NCBI GenBank assembly: GCA_964530825.1
Contig: CAZHCA010000010.1
Coordinates: 75,414 to 139,413, forward strand
From: CAZHCA01 sp964530825
Lineage (GTDB): Bacteria; Bacteroidota; Bacteroidia; Chitinophagales; Saprospiraceae
Length of the DNA stretch: 64,000 bases
Direction of reading: 5' to 3'
This document shows positions 25,102-33,115 of the stretch, one piece after another. A program made the translations under genes and the position numbers. Within the stretch, counting starts at the first letter, position 1; each line of letters opens with the position of its first letter. Below the pieces are notes generated by a model. The model did not search any database and was not told the DNA's origin. It saw nothing but the letters and a program-made list of their open reading frames with translations.

Positions 25102-25371
25102 TTATTTCTTACGGTTGCCCGAGTGACCCTTAAAGTTACGGGTAGGTGCAAACTCACCCAGCTTATGGCCTACCATATTTTCGGTCACGTAAACCGGAAC
25201 AAAGGTTTTACCATTATGCACCGCGATGGTTTCCCCTACCATATCGGGGATGATCATCGACGAACGCGACCAGGTCTTGATAACCGTCTTTTTGTTCGAC
25301 TCTTTGGCGGCCTCCAGCTTCTTCAGCAACTTGTGATATACGTAAGGCCCTTTTTTTATTGATCTAGCCAT
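25102..25371 (-). CDS. rpsS: 30S ribosomal protein S19
   Basis: 89 residues. It begins MARSIKKGPYVYHKLLKKL. The family signature is VHNGKTFVPVYVTENMVGHK, followed by LGEFAPTRNFKGHSG. S19 lies in the 30S head with S13. Confidence 0.98.
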   Translation of the reverse strand: MARSIKKGPYVYHKLLKKLEAAKESNKKTVIKTWSRSSMIIPDMVGETIAVHNGKTFVPVYVTENMVGHKLGEFAPTRNFKGHSGNRKK

Positions 25372-25415
25372 GTTACGATTTGAGTTTTGGCATCATTATC
25401 GAACCGGGATACGGA

Positions 25416-26252
25416 TTATTTCCGCTTACCGGACTTTCTGCGCGTAATGATCAATTTACTACTTTGCTTTTTCGGATTCCGAGTTTTCTTACCCTTGGCC
25501 ATCAACCCTTTACGCGAACGCGGGTGACCACCGGATGCGCGGCCTTCCCCACCACCCATGGGGTGGTCGACGGGGTTCATTGCAACGCCGCGCGTACGGG
25601 GGCGGCGCCCCAGCCAACGCTTGCGACCGGCTTTACCCAGTACACGCAAGCTGTGATCGGGGTTAGAGGTCGTACCGATCGTCGCTTTACAAGTCAACAG
25701 CACCCGGCGCACCTCGCCAGAGGGCAATTTAATAATGCCGTATTTACCTTCGCGACCGACCATAATACCGTAGGTGCCGGCGCTACGGGCCAGAGCGGCA
25801 CCCTTGCCGGGCTGCATTTCAATGGCGTGAATGGTCGAACCTAGCGGGATATTGCGCAAATACATGGCGTGCCCTACATTCGGCTGCGCCTGGTCACCCG
25901 ACATAATCGTATCGCCAACCTGCAACCCTTTGGGCGCAATGATGTAGCGCTTCTCTCCGTCTTCGTATTCCGCCAGGGCAATGAAAGCACTGCGGTTAGG
26001 ATCGTATTCGATGGTCTTGATTGTAGCCGCGATATTTTCTTTGTCGCGCTTAAAATCAATAATTCGGTAGCGACGCTTGTGCCCGCCGCCACGTTGGCGC
26101 ACCGTACGACGTCCCTGCGCATTCCGTCCGCCCGTTTTTTTCAACGGAGCCAACAAACTCTTCTCGGGCTTGCTAGTCGTTACCTCTTCGTTGGTATTTC
26201 CCAGGCGATAACGCGAGCCGGGCGATACTGGATTATACTTTTTAATACCCAT
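25416..26252 (-). CDS. rplB: 50S ribosomal protein L2
   Basis: 278 residues from ATG 26252 (MGIKKYNPVSPGSRYRLGN); the frame is open upstream without conservation. Landmarks are GGGHKRRYRIIDFKRDK and the C-terminal GVAMNPVDHPMGGGEGRASG, which holds the conserved histidine near the peptidyl-transferase centre. L2 is essential for subunit joining. Confidence 0.98.
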   Translation of the reverse strand: MGIKKYNPVSPGSRYRLGNTNEEVTTSKPEKSLLAPLKKTGGRNAQGRRTVRQRGGGHKRRYRIIDFKRDKENIAATIKTIEYDPNRSAFIALAEYEDGEKRYIIAPKGLQVGDTIMSGDQAQPNVGHAMYLRNIPLGSTIHAIEMQPGKGAALARSAGTYGIMVGREGKYGIIKLPSGEVRRVLLTCKATIGTTSNPDHSLRVLGKAGRKRWLGRRPRTRGVAMNPVDHPMGGGEGRASGGHPRSRKGLMAKGKKTRNPKKQSSKLIITRRKSGKRK

Positions 26253-26350
26253 GATATGGTGATTTTCGTTCCTCGCCGGCGGGCTACACCATCTGACCGC
26301 TGCCGACCCGAACATTTTATAATACCCCGCACCAGGCGGGGCCTTTACAC

Positions 26351-26650
26351 TTAGATATCGCCGAAGAAGTCAATCTCTTCGCCCTCATAAAGGGTAACCA
26401 TCGCTTTCTTGAAAGCGGGCTTGCGACCGCGGAGAATACCGGAGCGCGTGTTGCGAACTTTAGCTTTCGCCGGCATGATGGCCGTATTGACAGCCGCCAC
26501 AGATACGCCATACATCTCCTCAACCGCCTTACGGATCTCCACCTTATTGGCCTTGCGGTTGACCACGAAAGTATATTGATTGAGCCCCTCGGAGAGATTC
26601 TCGCTCTTTTCCGTAATCAATGGTTTAATAAGTATTTCCTTCTTTGCCAT
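26351..26650 (-). CDS. rplW: 50S ribosomal protein L23
   Basis: 99 residues. KPLITEKSENLSEGLNQYTF and NKVEIRKAVEEMYGV are typical, followed by the rRNA-binding loop KAKVRNTRSGILRGRKPAFK. L23 is the docking site for SRP and trigger factor at the tunnel exit. Confidence 0.97.
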   Translation of the reverse strand: MAKKEILIKPLITEKSENLSEGLNQYTFVVNRKANKVEIRKAVEEMYGVSVAAVNTAIMPAKAKVRNTRSGILRGRKPAFKKAMVTLYEGEEIDFFGDI

Positions 26651-26677
26651 GACGATATAATTTCCTTTCGCTCTGGC

Positions 26678-27307
26678 CTACTGGGCCAGGGCTTCTTTAA
26701 TTTTTTCAACTGCGCCCTCGGAAAGCACGAGCGCCTGTGCGTGTAAGATATCATACACGTTCAGGTCGTTGGCGCGGGTTACTGATGATTCCTGCAGATT
26801 GCGGCTCGACAGGTACACTTCTTTTTCAAAGTCGGCCGTCACCAATAACGAGCGGCGACCGTTTACCTGCAGGCTATTGAGAATATTAATATACTCTTTA
26901 GTACGAGGCGATTCGAAGGAAAAGTCCTCAACCACTATGATCTGGCCGGCGTTTGCTTTGGAGCTCAGGGCCGACTTGCGCGCCAGCCGCTTGAGTTTTC
27001 TGTTCAAGCGGAAGGAATAGTTGCGCGGGCGCGGACCGAAAACCCGGCCACCGCCACGGAACAGCGGGTTCTTTATGTCGCCGGCACGGGCGGTACCGGT
27101 ACCCTTTTGGCGTTTCAATTTTCGCGTCGATCCGGCTATCTCACCACGCTCTTTGGCTTTGTGGGTGCCTTGGCGCTGGTTGGCCAGGTATTGTTTTACG
27201 GAAAGATAAACCGCATGCTCATTGGGCTCTACGCCAAAGATATTTTCCGGAAGCTCTACGGCTCTGCCGGTCTTTTCACCTTGGATATTTAAAACGTCTA
27301 CTTTCAT
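26678..27307 (-). CDS. rplD: 50S ribosomal protein L4
   Basis: 209 residues from ATG 27307 (MKVDVLNIQGEKTGRAVELP). The central loop KRQKGTGTARAGDIKNPLFR and GGGRVFGPRPRNYSFRLNRK reach into the exit tunnel. In Escherichia coli L4 represses the S10 operon; no comparable leader structure was recognised here. Confidence 0.97.
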   Translation of the reverse strand: MKVDVLNIQGEKTGRAVELPENIFGVEPNEHAVYLSVKQYLANQRQGTHKAKERGEIAGSTRKLKRQKGTGTARAGDIKNPLFRGGGRVFGPRPRNYSFRLNRKLKRLARKSALSSKANAGQIIVVEDFSFESPRTKEYINILNSLQVNGRRSLLVTADFEKEVYLSSRNLQESSVTRANDLNVYDILHAQALVLSEGAVEKIKEALAQ

Positions 27308-27348
27308 TGCTCTCGATTTACAGCCAATCAAACTGACCCATGAACGAT

Positions 27349-27972
27349 TTATTTTTCCAGGATAACCGTTGCTCCCTTGTGACCAGGAATGGCGCCTTTA
27401 ACCAGGATGAGGTTCTGCTCGGGAAAAACCTTTAACACGCGTAGGTTTTTCACCTTCACGCGCTTGCCGCCAGTCCGGCCAGCCATGCGCATGCCTTTGA
27501 ACACGCGGGCAGGATAAGAAGCGGCACCAATCGCACCAGGCGCTCGCTGCCGGTTGTGCTGACCGTGGGTAGCGTCGTTTACACCGCCAAAACCGTGCCG
27601 CTTAACTACCCCCTGAAACCCCTTTCCTTTGGTCGTACCCACAGCGCTGATGAGCTCGCCCTCTACGAAAACCTCGTCGACTTTGATGATTTCCCCGATG
27701 GCCTTTTCCACCGCATTGAAGTCCCTGAACTCCACTACACTGCGCTTGGGAGCCGTATTGGCTTTCTCAAAGTGCCCCTGCATAGCCTGTGGAGTATTCT
27801 TGGCCTTCGCCTCTCCATATCCCAGTTGCAGAGCGTTATAACCATCCGATTCCTCCGTTTTCACCTGGGTCACAACGCAGGGACCCGCTTCGACAACTGT
27901 GCAGGCCACGTACTTACCGAACTCGTCGTAGACACTGGTCATGCCGACTTTTTTTCCAATTAATCCGTTCAT
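27349..27972 (-). CDS. rplC: 50S ribosomal protein L3
   Basis: 207 residues from ATG 27972 (MNGLIGKKVGMTSVYDEFGK). The signature region is GKGFQGVVKRHGFGGVNDAT, with the loop HGQHNRQRAPGAIGAASYP near the peptidyl-transferase centre. It is the first gene of the S10 transcription unit here, since a full promoter lies just upstream and a terminator separates it from rpsJ. Confidence 0.97.
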   Translation of the reverse strand: MNGLIGKKVGMTSVYDEFGKYVACTVVEAGPCVVTQVKTEESDGYNALQLGYGEAKAKNTPQAMQGHFEKANTAPKRSVVEFRDFNAVEKAIGEIIKVDEVFVEGELISAVGTTKGKGFQGVVKRHGFGGVNDATHGQHNRQRAPGAIGAASYPARVFKGMRMAGRTGGKRVKVKNLRVLKVFPEQNLILVKGAIPGHKGATVILEK

Positions 27973-28022
27973 CGAACTGAATTTTAGAGGGACTCCGACC
28001 ATCCGTTAGCCAGGTAAATACA

Positions 28023-28050
28023 CAAATGTATTTACCCGGTAGGGCTGCAA
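28023..28050 (-). promoter_or_regulatory. Promoter of the rplC (S10) unit
   Basis: On the minus strand TTG (28048-28050) and TACATTTG (28023-28030) are 17 bases apart, matching TTG-N17-23-TANNTTTG. The rplC start is about 50 bp downstream. Confidence 0.7.
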
Positions 28051-28080
28051 CCGGAGATCCGCAGAACATTTTTCTTGTTC

Positions 28081-28108
28081 AAAAAAGTGGAAGGGGAAAA
28101 ACCCCTTC
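28081..28108 (-). terminator. Intrinsic terminator after rpsJ
   Basis: On the minus strand GAAGGGG, a five-T loop and CCCCTTC form a perfect 7-bp stem, followed by CAC and TTTTTT. It lies 22 bases after the rpsJ stop and ends the str unit. Confidence 0.75.
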
Positions 28109-28129
28109 TCCGCCTGGTGAATGCTGCCG

Positions 28130-28438
28130 CTAAGTCAGTTTCACCTGAATGTCAACCCCACTGGGCAGTTCCAGCTTAGACAGTGCATCGACCGTCTTCT
28201 GGGTGGGCGTGTAAATTTCAATGAGGCGCTTGTGGGTACGCATCTGGAACTGCTCACGAGATTTTTTATTCACGTGCGGAGAACGGAGCACGGTGAAGAT
28301 TTTTTTCTCGGTGGGCAGCGGAATCGGACCCGTCACCACAGCCCCGCTGTTCCTTACGGTCTTCACAATTTTTTCGGTCGACTTATCAACCAAGTTGTGA
28401 TCGTAAGACCGGAGCTTGATCCTGATTTTCTGATTCAT
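28130..28438 (-). CDS. rpsJ: 30S ribosomal protein S10
   Basis: 102 residues. It begins MNQKIRIKLRSYDHNLVDKS. The family signature is SPHVNKKSREQFQMRTHKRL. S10 is part of the 30S head and, as NusE, of transcription antitermination complexes. Here it closes the str unit rpsL-rpsG-fusA-rpsJ; tuf is absent from this cluster. Confidence 0.98.
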   Translation of the reverse strand: MNQKIRIKLRSYDHNLVDKSTEKIVKTVRNSGAVVTGPIPLPTEKKIFTVLRSPHVNKKSREQFQMRTHKRLIEIYTPTQKTVDALSKLELPSGVDIQVKLT

Positions 28439-28529
28439 GCCAACTTATTATCAAAAAAATAGCACAAAGTTGATTGGAAAGAAGCGGGAGCAGACATTTC
28501 TACTTCCCGCTTTGTTCCGTACCGTAATT

Positions 28530-30668
28530 TTATACGTTCACTTCACCCTTGGCCTTGGCGATTACCTCTTTGGCAATGCCGTCAGGAGCCGGGGCGTAGT
28601 GAGAGAATTCCATAGTAGAACTGGCTCGACCGGAAGTGATCGTGCGCAGTTGCGTCACGTAACCGAACATTTCGGACAAGGGAACATCGGCTTGGATAGC
28701 TACCGCACCGCCAGAGCGGGGATCCTGCCCTTTAGGCAGGCCGCGGCGACGGTTCAAGTCGCCAACAACACTACCGACAAATTCTTCGGGTGTAACGACT
28801 TCCAATTTCATGATCGGCTCCATGATAACCGGCTTGGCTTTGTTGGCCGCTTCTTTGAAGCCCTCCTTCGCACAAAGTTCGAAGGCAATCGGTTTTGAAT
28901 CGACCGGGTGCATAGAACCATCGAAGACCCGGACTTTCATGCTTTCAATATTGTATCCGGCCAGGATACCATTATCCATGCTAGACTGAAAGCCATCGAC
29001 GATCGGCTTCTGGAAGTTCTTATCGATAGAACCACCCACAATATCCCACTTGAACTGTAGGCGGGTTTTGCCGGATTTGAACTCCTCGCTTTCCAGGAAC
29101 TCCTCATCGGCAGGTCCTAAGTCGAATTCCATATCGGCAAATAGACCCGAACCACCCGACTGCTTTTTGAGACGCTCGCGGTGGGTAACCGTTGCCGTTA
29201 ATGCTTCTTTGTAGTTTACCTGGGGTGCACCCTGGTTACACTCCACCTTAAATTCGCGACGCAGCCGGTCTACAATGATTTCGAGGTGTAACTCGCCCAT
29301 ACCGCTGATCACGGTTTGATTTGTATCTTCGTCGTAGCGCACGCGGAAAGTAGGGTCTTCCTCAGCCAATTTAGCAAGGGCCATACCCAATTTGTCGACG
29401 TCTTTTTGGGACTTGGGCTCGATGGCGACACCAATAACCGGTTCTGGGAAACTCATACTTTCCAGCACGATCGGAGATTTTTCATCACAGATCGTATCGC
29501 CTGTTTTCAGGTCTTTGAAACCTACGGCAGCAGCGATGTCACCAGCTTCTACAAACTCTATTGGGTTTTGCTTATTCGAGTGCATCTGGTAGAGGCGGGA
29601 AATCCGTTCTTTTTTGCCGGAGCGCGTATTCAGTACGTAAGAGCCGGCATCGAGGCGCCCGCTGTAGGCGCGGAAGAAAGCCAGGCGACCTACGTAAGGG
29701 TCGGTTGCGATCTTAAAGGCCAACGCTGCAAAGGGCTCGGCCGGGTCAGGACGACGCTTTTCAGTTTCTTCTGTATCCGGATTCATTCCCTCGATGGCTT
29801 CCACATCTACCGGAGATGGCAGGAAGGCACAAACGGAGTCCAATACTGCCTGCACGCCCTTGTTTTTGAAAGCCGATCCACAGAATACCGGCATGATGCT
29901 CATATCGAGCGTGGCCGCACGAATGGCCTTACGCATCTCATCGGGCGAGATGGAATCCGGATCTTCGAAGAATTTTTCCATCAAAGACTCATCGTATTCT
30001 GCGATCGCTTCGAGCAACTGCTCCCGGCGTTCGAGAACCGTTTCCTGAAGATCTTCCGGGATGGGAACGATCTCGTAGGTCATACCCATATCATCGTCGT
30101 TCCAGATCCAGGCCTCATTATTAATCAGGTCGACCACCCCGCGGAAAGACTCTTCCGAACCAATGGGCACCTGCATGGCTACCGCTGGTGCACCCAATTT
30201 TTCCTTGATGTCTTCAATTACGGCAAAATAGTTGGCGCCCGAACGGTCCATTTTATTAACGAAACCGATGCGTGGTACGTGGTAGCGCTCCATCTGGCGG
30301 AAAACCGTTTCCGATTGGGGCTCCACACCGCTCACTGCGCAGTACAAGGCCACAACGCCGTCGAGCACGCGCAAAGAGCGCTCTACCTCCACGGTAAAGT
30401 CCACGTGGCCCGGGGTGTCGATTATATTGATAGCATATTCTTGGTCACCCCAGTTCCAGCTGGTTTTGGTAGCAGCCGAGGTGATGGTAATGCCACGCTC
30501 CTGCTCCTGCTCCATCCAGTCCATGGTTGCGGCGCCATCGTGCACCTCCCCGATCTTGTGGCTGATACCCGTATAGAACAGAATCCTTTCCGTCGTAGTC
30601 GTTTTACCAGCATCGATGTGTGCGGCAATACCAATGTTGCGGGTGAATTTTAAATCTTTTTTTGCCAT
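28530..30668 (-). CDS. fusA: Elongation factor G
   Basis: 712 residues. GTPase domain with IAAHIDAGKTTTTERILFYT (P-loop), RGITITSAATKT (switch I), DTPGHVDFT (switch II) and NKMD. Domain IV and V follow, with GYNIESMKVRVFDGSMHPVD and the C-terminal GYVTQLRTITSGRASSTMEF. It moves tRNAs and mRNA through the ribosome after peptide bond formation. It lies in the usual order rpsL-rpsG-fusA. Confidence 0.98.
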   Translation of the reverse strand: MAKKDLKFTRNIGIAAHIDAGKTTTTERILFYTGISHKIGEVHDGAATMDWMEQEQERGITITSAATKTSWNWGDQEYAINIIDTPGHVDFTVEVERSLRVLDGVVALYCAVSGVEPQSETVFRQMERYHVPRIGFVNKMDRSGANYFAVIEDIKEKLGAPAVAMQVPIGSEESFRGVVDLINNEAWIWNDDDMGMTYEIVPIPEDLQETVLERREQLLEAIAEYDESLMEKFFEDPDSISPDEMRKAIRAATLDMSIMPVFCGSAFKNKGVQAVLDSVCAFLPSPVDVEAIEGMNPDTEETEKRRPDPAEPFAALAFKIATDPYVGRLAFFRAYSGRLDAGSYVLNTRSGKKERISRLYQMHSNKQNPIEFVEAGDIAAAVGFKDLKTGDTICDEKSPIVLESMSFPEPVIGVAIEPKSQKDVDKLGMALAKLAEEDPTFRVRYDEDTNQTVISGMGELHLEIIVDRLRREFKVECNQGAPQVNYKEALTATVTHRERLKKQSGGSGLFADMEFDLGPADEEFLESEEFKSGKTRLQFKWDIVGGSIDKNFQKPIVDGFQSSMDNGILAGYNIESMKVRVFDGSMHPVDSKPIAFELCAKEGFKEAANKAKPVIMEPIMKLEVVTPEEFVGSVVGDLNRRRGLPKGQDPRSGGAVAIQADVPLSEMFGYVTQLRTITSGRASSTMEFSHYAPAPDGIAKEVIAKAKGEVNV

Positions 30669-30720
30669 GACGACTCCTCTGTGGGGATTTTGAAGGTTAA
30701 GTGAATAAATGCGTTATATG

Positions 30721-31188
30721 TTACACTCGGAAGTGTGCAAAAGCACGGTTCGACTCTGCCATGCGGTGCGTATCTTCTTTGCGCTTAACAGCTCCGCCCT
30801 CCCCTTTGCTGGCGGCAATAATTTCAGCGGCTAATTTTTCAGCCATTCCTTTTCCGCTGCGCTGGCGAGAGAATTTGATCAACCACTTCATGCCGATAGA
30901 AACTTTCCGCTTGGCGCGAATTTCAGTCGGAATCTGAAAAGTTGCTCCCCCGACGCGTCGACTGCGCACCTCTACCTGCGGCATGGCGTTGTTCAGCGCC
31001 TTTTTCCAGGTCGCATGCTCATCTTGCTTCGTTCGTTCCTTCACAATATCCATGGCGTCGTAGAAAATCTGGAAGGCAACACTCTTCTTACCCCGCAACA
31101 TAAGGTTGTTGACGAACTGCGTCACCAGCGGATCACCGTAACGCGGATCCGGCTGGATTATTCTTAATTTTGGTTTTCTTTTTCTCAT
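30721..31188 (-). CDS. rpsG: 30S ribosomal protein S7
   Basis: 155 residues. It begins MRKRKPKLRIIQPDPRYGDP and has the core segments NNLMLRGKKSVAFQIFYDAM and RRVGGATFQIPTEIRAKRK. S7 nucleates assembly of the 30S head and, in Escherichia coli, represses the str operon. Confidence 0.98.
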   Translation of the reverse strand: MRKRKPKLRIIQPDPRYGDPLVTQFVNNLMLRGKKSVAFQIFYDAMDIVKERTKQDEHATWKKALNNAMPQVEVRSRRVGGATFQIPTEIRAKRKVSIGMKWLIKFSRQRSGKGMAEKLAAEIIAASKGEGGAVKRKEDTHRMAESNRAFAHFRV

Positions 31189-31222
31189 GGACTACTTCAT
31201 TAACACAAACTCAATCGATTGG

Positions 31223-31597
31223 TTATTTCTTAGGCCGTTTGGTACCGTATTTAGAACGGCTCTTTTGGCGATCGTTCACACCAGCCGTATCCAACGCACC
31301 ACGGACTACCGTATAACGCACCCCTGGCAAGTCTTTTACCCGCCCTCCACGCACTAAGACAATAGAGTGTTCCTGCAAGTTGTGCCCCTCGCCCGGAATG
31401 TAAGCAATGACCTCAATTCCGTTAGTCAAGCGTACCTTTGCAACTTTGCGAAGTGCCGAGTTCGGCTTCTTCGGCGTGGTGGTGTACACCCGCGTGCACA
31501 CGCCCCGACGCTGCGGACAACGCTCCAACGCACGCGACTTACTCTTCGTTACGATTTTTTTCCTGCCTTTATTTACCAGTTGATTAATCGTAGGCAT
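31223..31597 (-). CDS. rpsL: 30S ribosomal protein S12
   Basis: 124 residues. It begins MPTINQLVNKGRKKIVTKSK. The decoding-centre loops TTPKKPNSALRKVAKVRLTN and GRVKDLPGVRYTVVRG hold the lysines (Lys43 and Lys88 by Escherichia coli numbering) whose change gives streptomycin resistance; both appear wild type here. First gene of the str unit. Confidence 0.98.
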   Translation of the reverse strand: MPTINQLVNKGRKKIVTKSKSRALERCPQRRGVCTRVYTTTPKKPNSALRKVAKVRLTNGIEVIAYIPGEGHNLQEHSIVLVRGGRVKDLPGVRYTVVRGALDTAGVNDRQKSRSKYGTKRPKK

Positions 31598-31682
31598 TGT
31601 ACTGGTTTAACTTTAAATCTTAATAGTTCGTTTTTCAATCCCCAGAGGTGCCAAATTGACATCCCTTTGTCAAAAGCGATTG

Positions 31683-31713
31683 CAAAGGTAGAGCATTTTT
31701 CGGCAAATTACAA
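31683..31713 (-). promoter_or_regulatory. Promoter of the str operon (rpsL)
   Basis: On the minus strand TTG (31711-31713) and TACCTTTG (31683-31690) are 20 bases apart, an exact match to the Bacteroidota consensus. It leaves a leader of about 80 bases before rpsL. Confidence 0.78.
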
Positions 31714-31753
31714 GACCGCTCTAGAATAGTCTGGAAAAATATTGGTAGGTGAA

Positions 31754-32248
31754 TTACAGCGCTCCCTGGAAAAGGCGCATCATCCAACGCCAAAGCCATC
31801 CTACGGTATATATGGAGGCCGCCGTTAAGCCCACCAAGAGAAAAAGCATGGCAAAAACCACCGGCCAGGCACTACCCCGGTGACGCCCCTCTTGGTAGTG
31901 TTCGAGCATGAGGTCAACGTTTTTCCGGTTGGCCCGGATGCGAAAGTCGGCGATATCACCAATAAAGGGTACGATTCCTACAGCCATATCGACTAATATG
32001 TTGCCGATCATTTTGACGGCCAGCATGCCACTGGCCCCGCGACGCCCCATAACGAAAATGAGAAAAGCTGAAATAGTGAAAGTAAAAACATCGCCAACGT
32101 AGGGAAACAAGCCTAGAATAGCGTCGACCCCGAACCGGAATTGGGTAAAGGGAATCCGAAACCGATTGTCGAGCAGATCTGCCATGTCGTCGAGCCACAC
32201 CAATTCGGGATAATCCGCTACCTTCGCTTTTGCCATTTGCGGTTCCAT
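31754..32248 (-). CDS. DUF4112 membrane protein
   Basis: 164 residues. The segment LLDNRFRIPFTQFRFGVDAI followed by GLFPYVGDVFTFTISAFLI and GIVPFIGDIADFRIRANRKN is typical of the DUF4112 family. Two hydrophobic stretches lie in the domain, and a C-terminal membrane span follows (VVFAMLFLLVGLTAASIYTV). Function unknown. The ATG at 32248 is used; a second methionine four codons on is equally possible. Only 13 bp separate it from the gene before it on the same strand. Confidence 0.85.
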   Translation of the reverse strand: MEPQMAKAKVADYPELVWLDDMADLLDNRFRIPFTQFRFGVDAILGLFPYVGDVFTFTISAFLIFVMGRRGASGMLAVKMIGNILVDMAVGIVPFIGDIADFRIRANRKNVDLMLEHYQEGRHRGSAWPVVFAMLFLLVGLTAASIYTVGWLWRWMMRLFQGAL

Positions 32249-32261
32249 GCTCTAAAGATAA

Positions 32262-32591
32262 TCAGCTTCCCGCTAGCCGGGCATTATAATCTTTGAGAAC
32301 TTCCATTTTCAATTCCCGCAATGCCATGGCTTGCTCGTAGGCCGAAGCAAAATTGCTGGCTTCGACATATTTACTAATAACGGCGCCGCAATCTTTACAG
32401 GTGCCCTCCAAAATGATATCGCCGATGTGATTCAACCAGATCGATTCGATCTCCATGTTGGCGCTAAAGGCTTTGCCGCACTTCGGACACTGGGCGGTCT
32501 CGACAGCTTTCTGAAAAAAGGTGTAGTAACGGTCGCCCAGAATAAGACGTACGTCGTCGATGGTGATTTCAATCTCTAAATTAATAGCCAT
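32262..32591 (-). CDS. Small protein with two CxxC motifs, probable zinc ribbon
   Basis: 109 residues; family not recognised. CPKCGKAF (about 37-44) and CKDCGAVI (about 68-75) are spaced as in a four-cysteine zinc ribbon. The flanks are helical and acidic. The N-terminus (MAINLEIEITIDDVRLILGD) has no signal. It probably forms an operon with the DUF4112 gene. No catalytic motif is visible, so a binding or scaffold role is as likely as any other. Confidence 0.75.
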   Translation of the reverse strand: MAINLEIEITIDDVRLILGDRYYTFFQKAVETAQCPKCGKAFSANMEIESIWLNHIGDIILEGTCKDCGAVISKYVEASNFASAYEQAMALRELKMEVLKDYNARLAGS

Positions 32592-33115
32592 AAATATAAG
32601 GTAAGGAAATTAAAGTATCGAGGAAAGCGGCTCCCACCAATGCACTCACGCTTAAAGCCGATCACACACCTATCCCAATTTTATTTTGCCAGCTACCATC
32701 TGTTCCAAAAACATTTTTTAATTACCAAGCAGCACAAATCGCGTTTTGCTATTTGATAGTATTCCAAAATCAAGTATATTCATCATGTAAATGAAACATT
32801 CCCTCTCATCTTTGGTGCTTCAAGATCCGTTTTTTGCTCTACAGCAGCTAAGGGGCTGAGAAATGGCAAAGTGAATTGCGGTACGCTACTTTTCACAACC
32901 GTCATGAGGGCCTCCAAACAAGCCATTTAGTTGCACCAAGGCCTAGGGATTCCGTTCCTCACTATTGACGATTCCTAATGCCTGCTTTGGCGGATGGCCC
33001 GTGCAGAATGGTACTACTTATGACTGGCTTCGATCCGGTTGGCAAGGAACGCTTCCTGAGCAATAAGAATCATACCTGAGAGTTGAAATATTTACATACA
33101 CCTAAAACTTAACGC
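32592..33115. other. 524-bp non-coding gap before the large unknown cassette
   Basis: No gene was found here. It separates the minus-strand genes from the plus-strand cassette and should hold the cassette promoter. The only candidate is CATCTTTG (32807-32814), one base off the -7 consensus and without a TTG at the right distance; it would imply a leader of about 290 bases. A small palindrome AGGAACGCTTCCT (33045-33057) lies about 60 bp before the first gene. It is AT-rich in its first half. Confidence 0.5.

Noticed and set aside
29316..30653. Long plus-strand open frame of 445 codons
   Set aside because: It lies wholly antisense to fusA, a highly conserved gene, and its translation has no recognisable feature.
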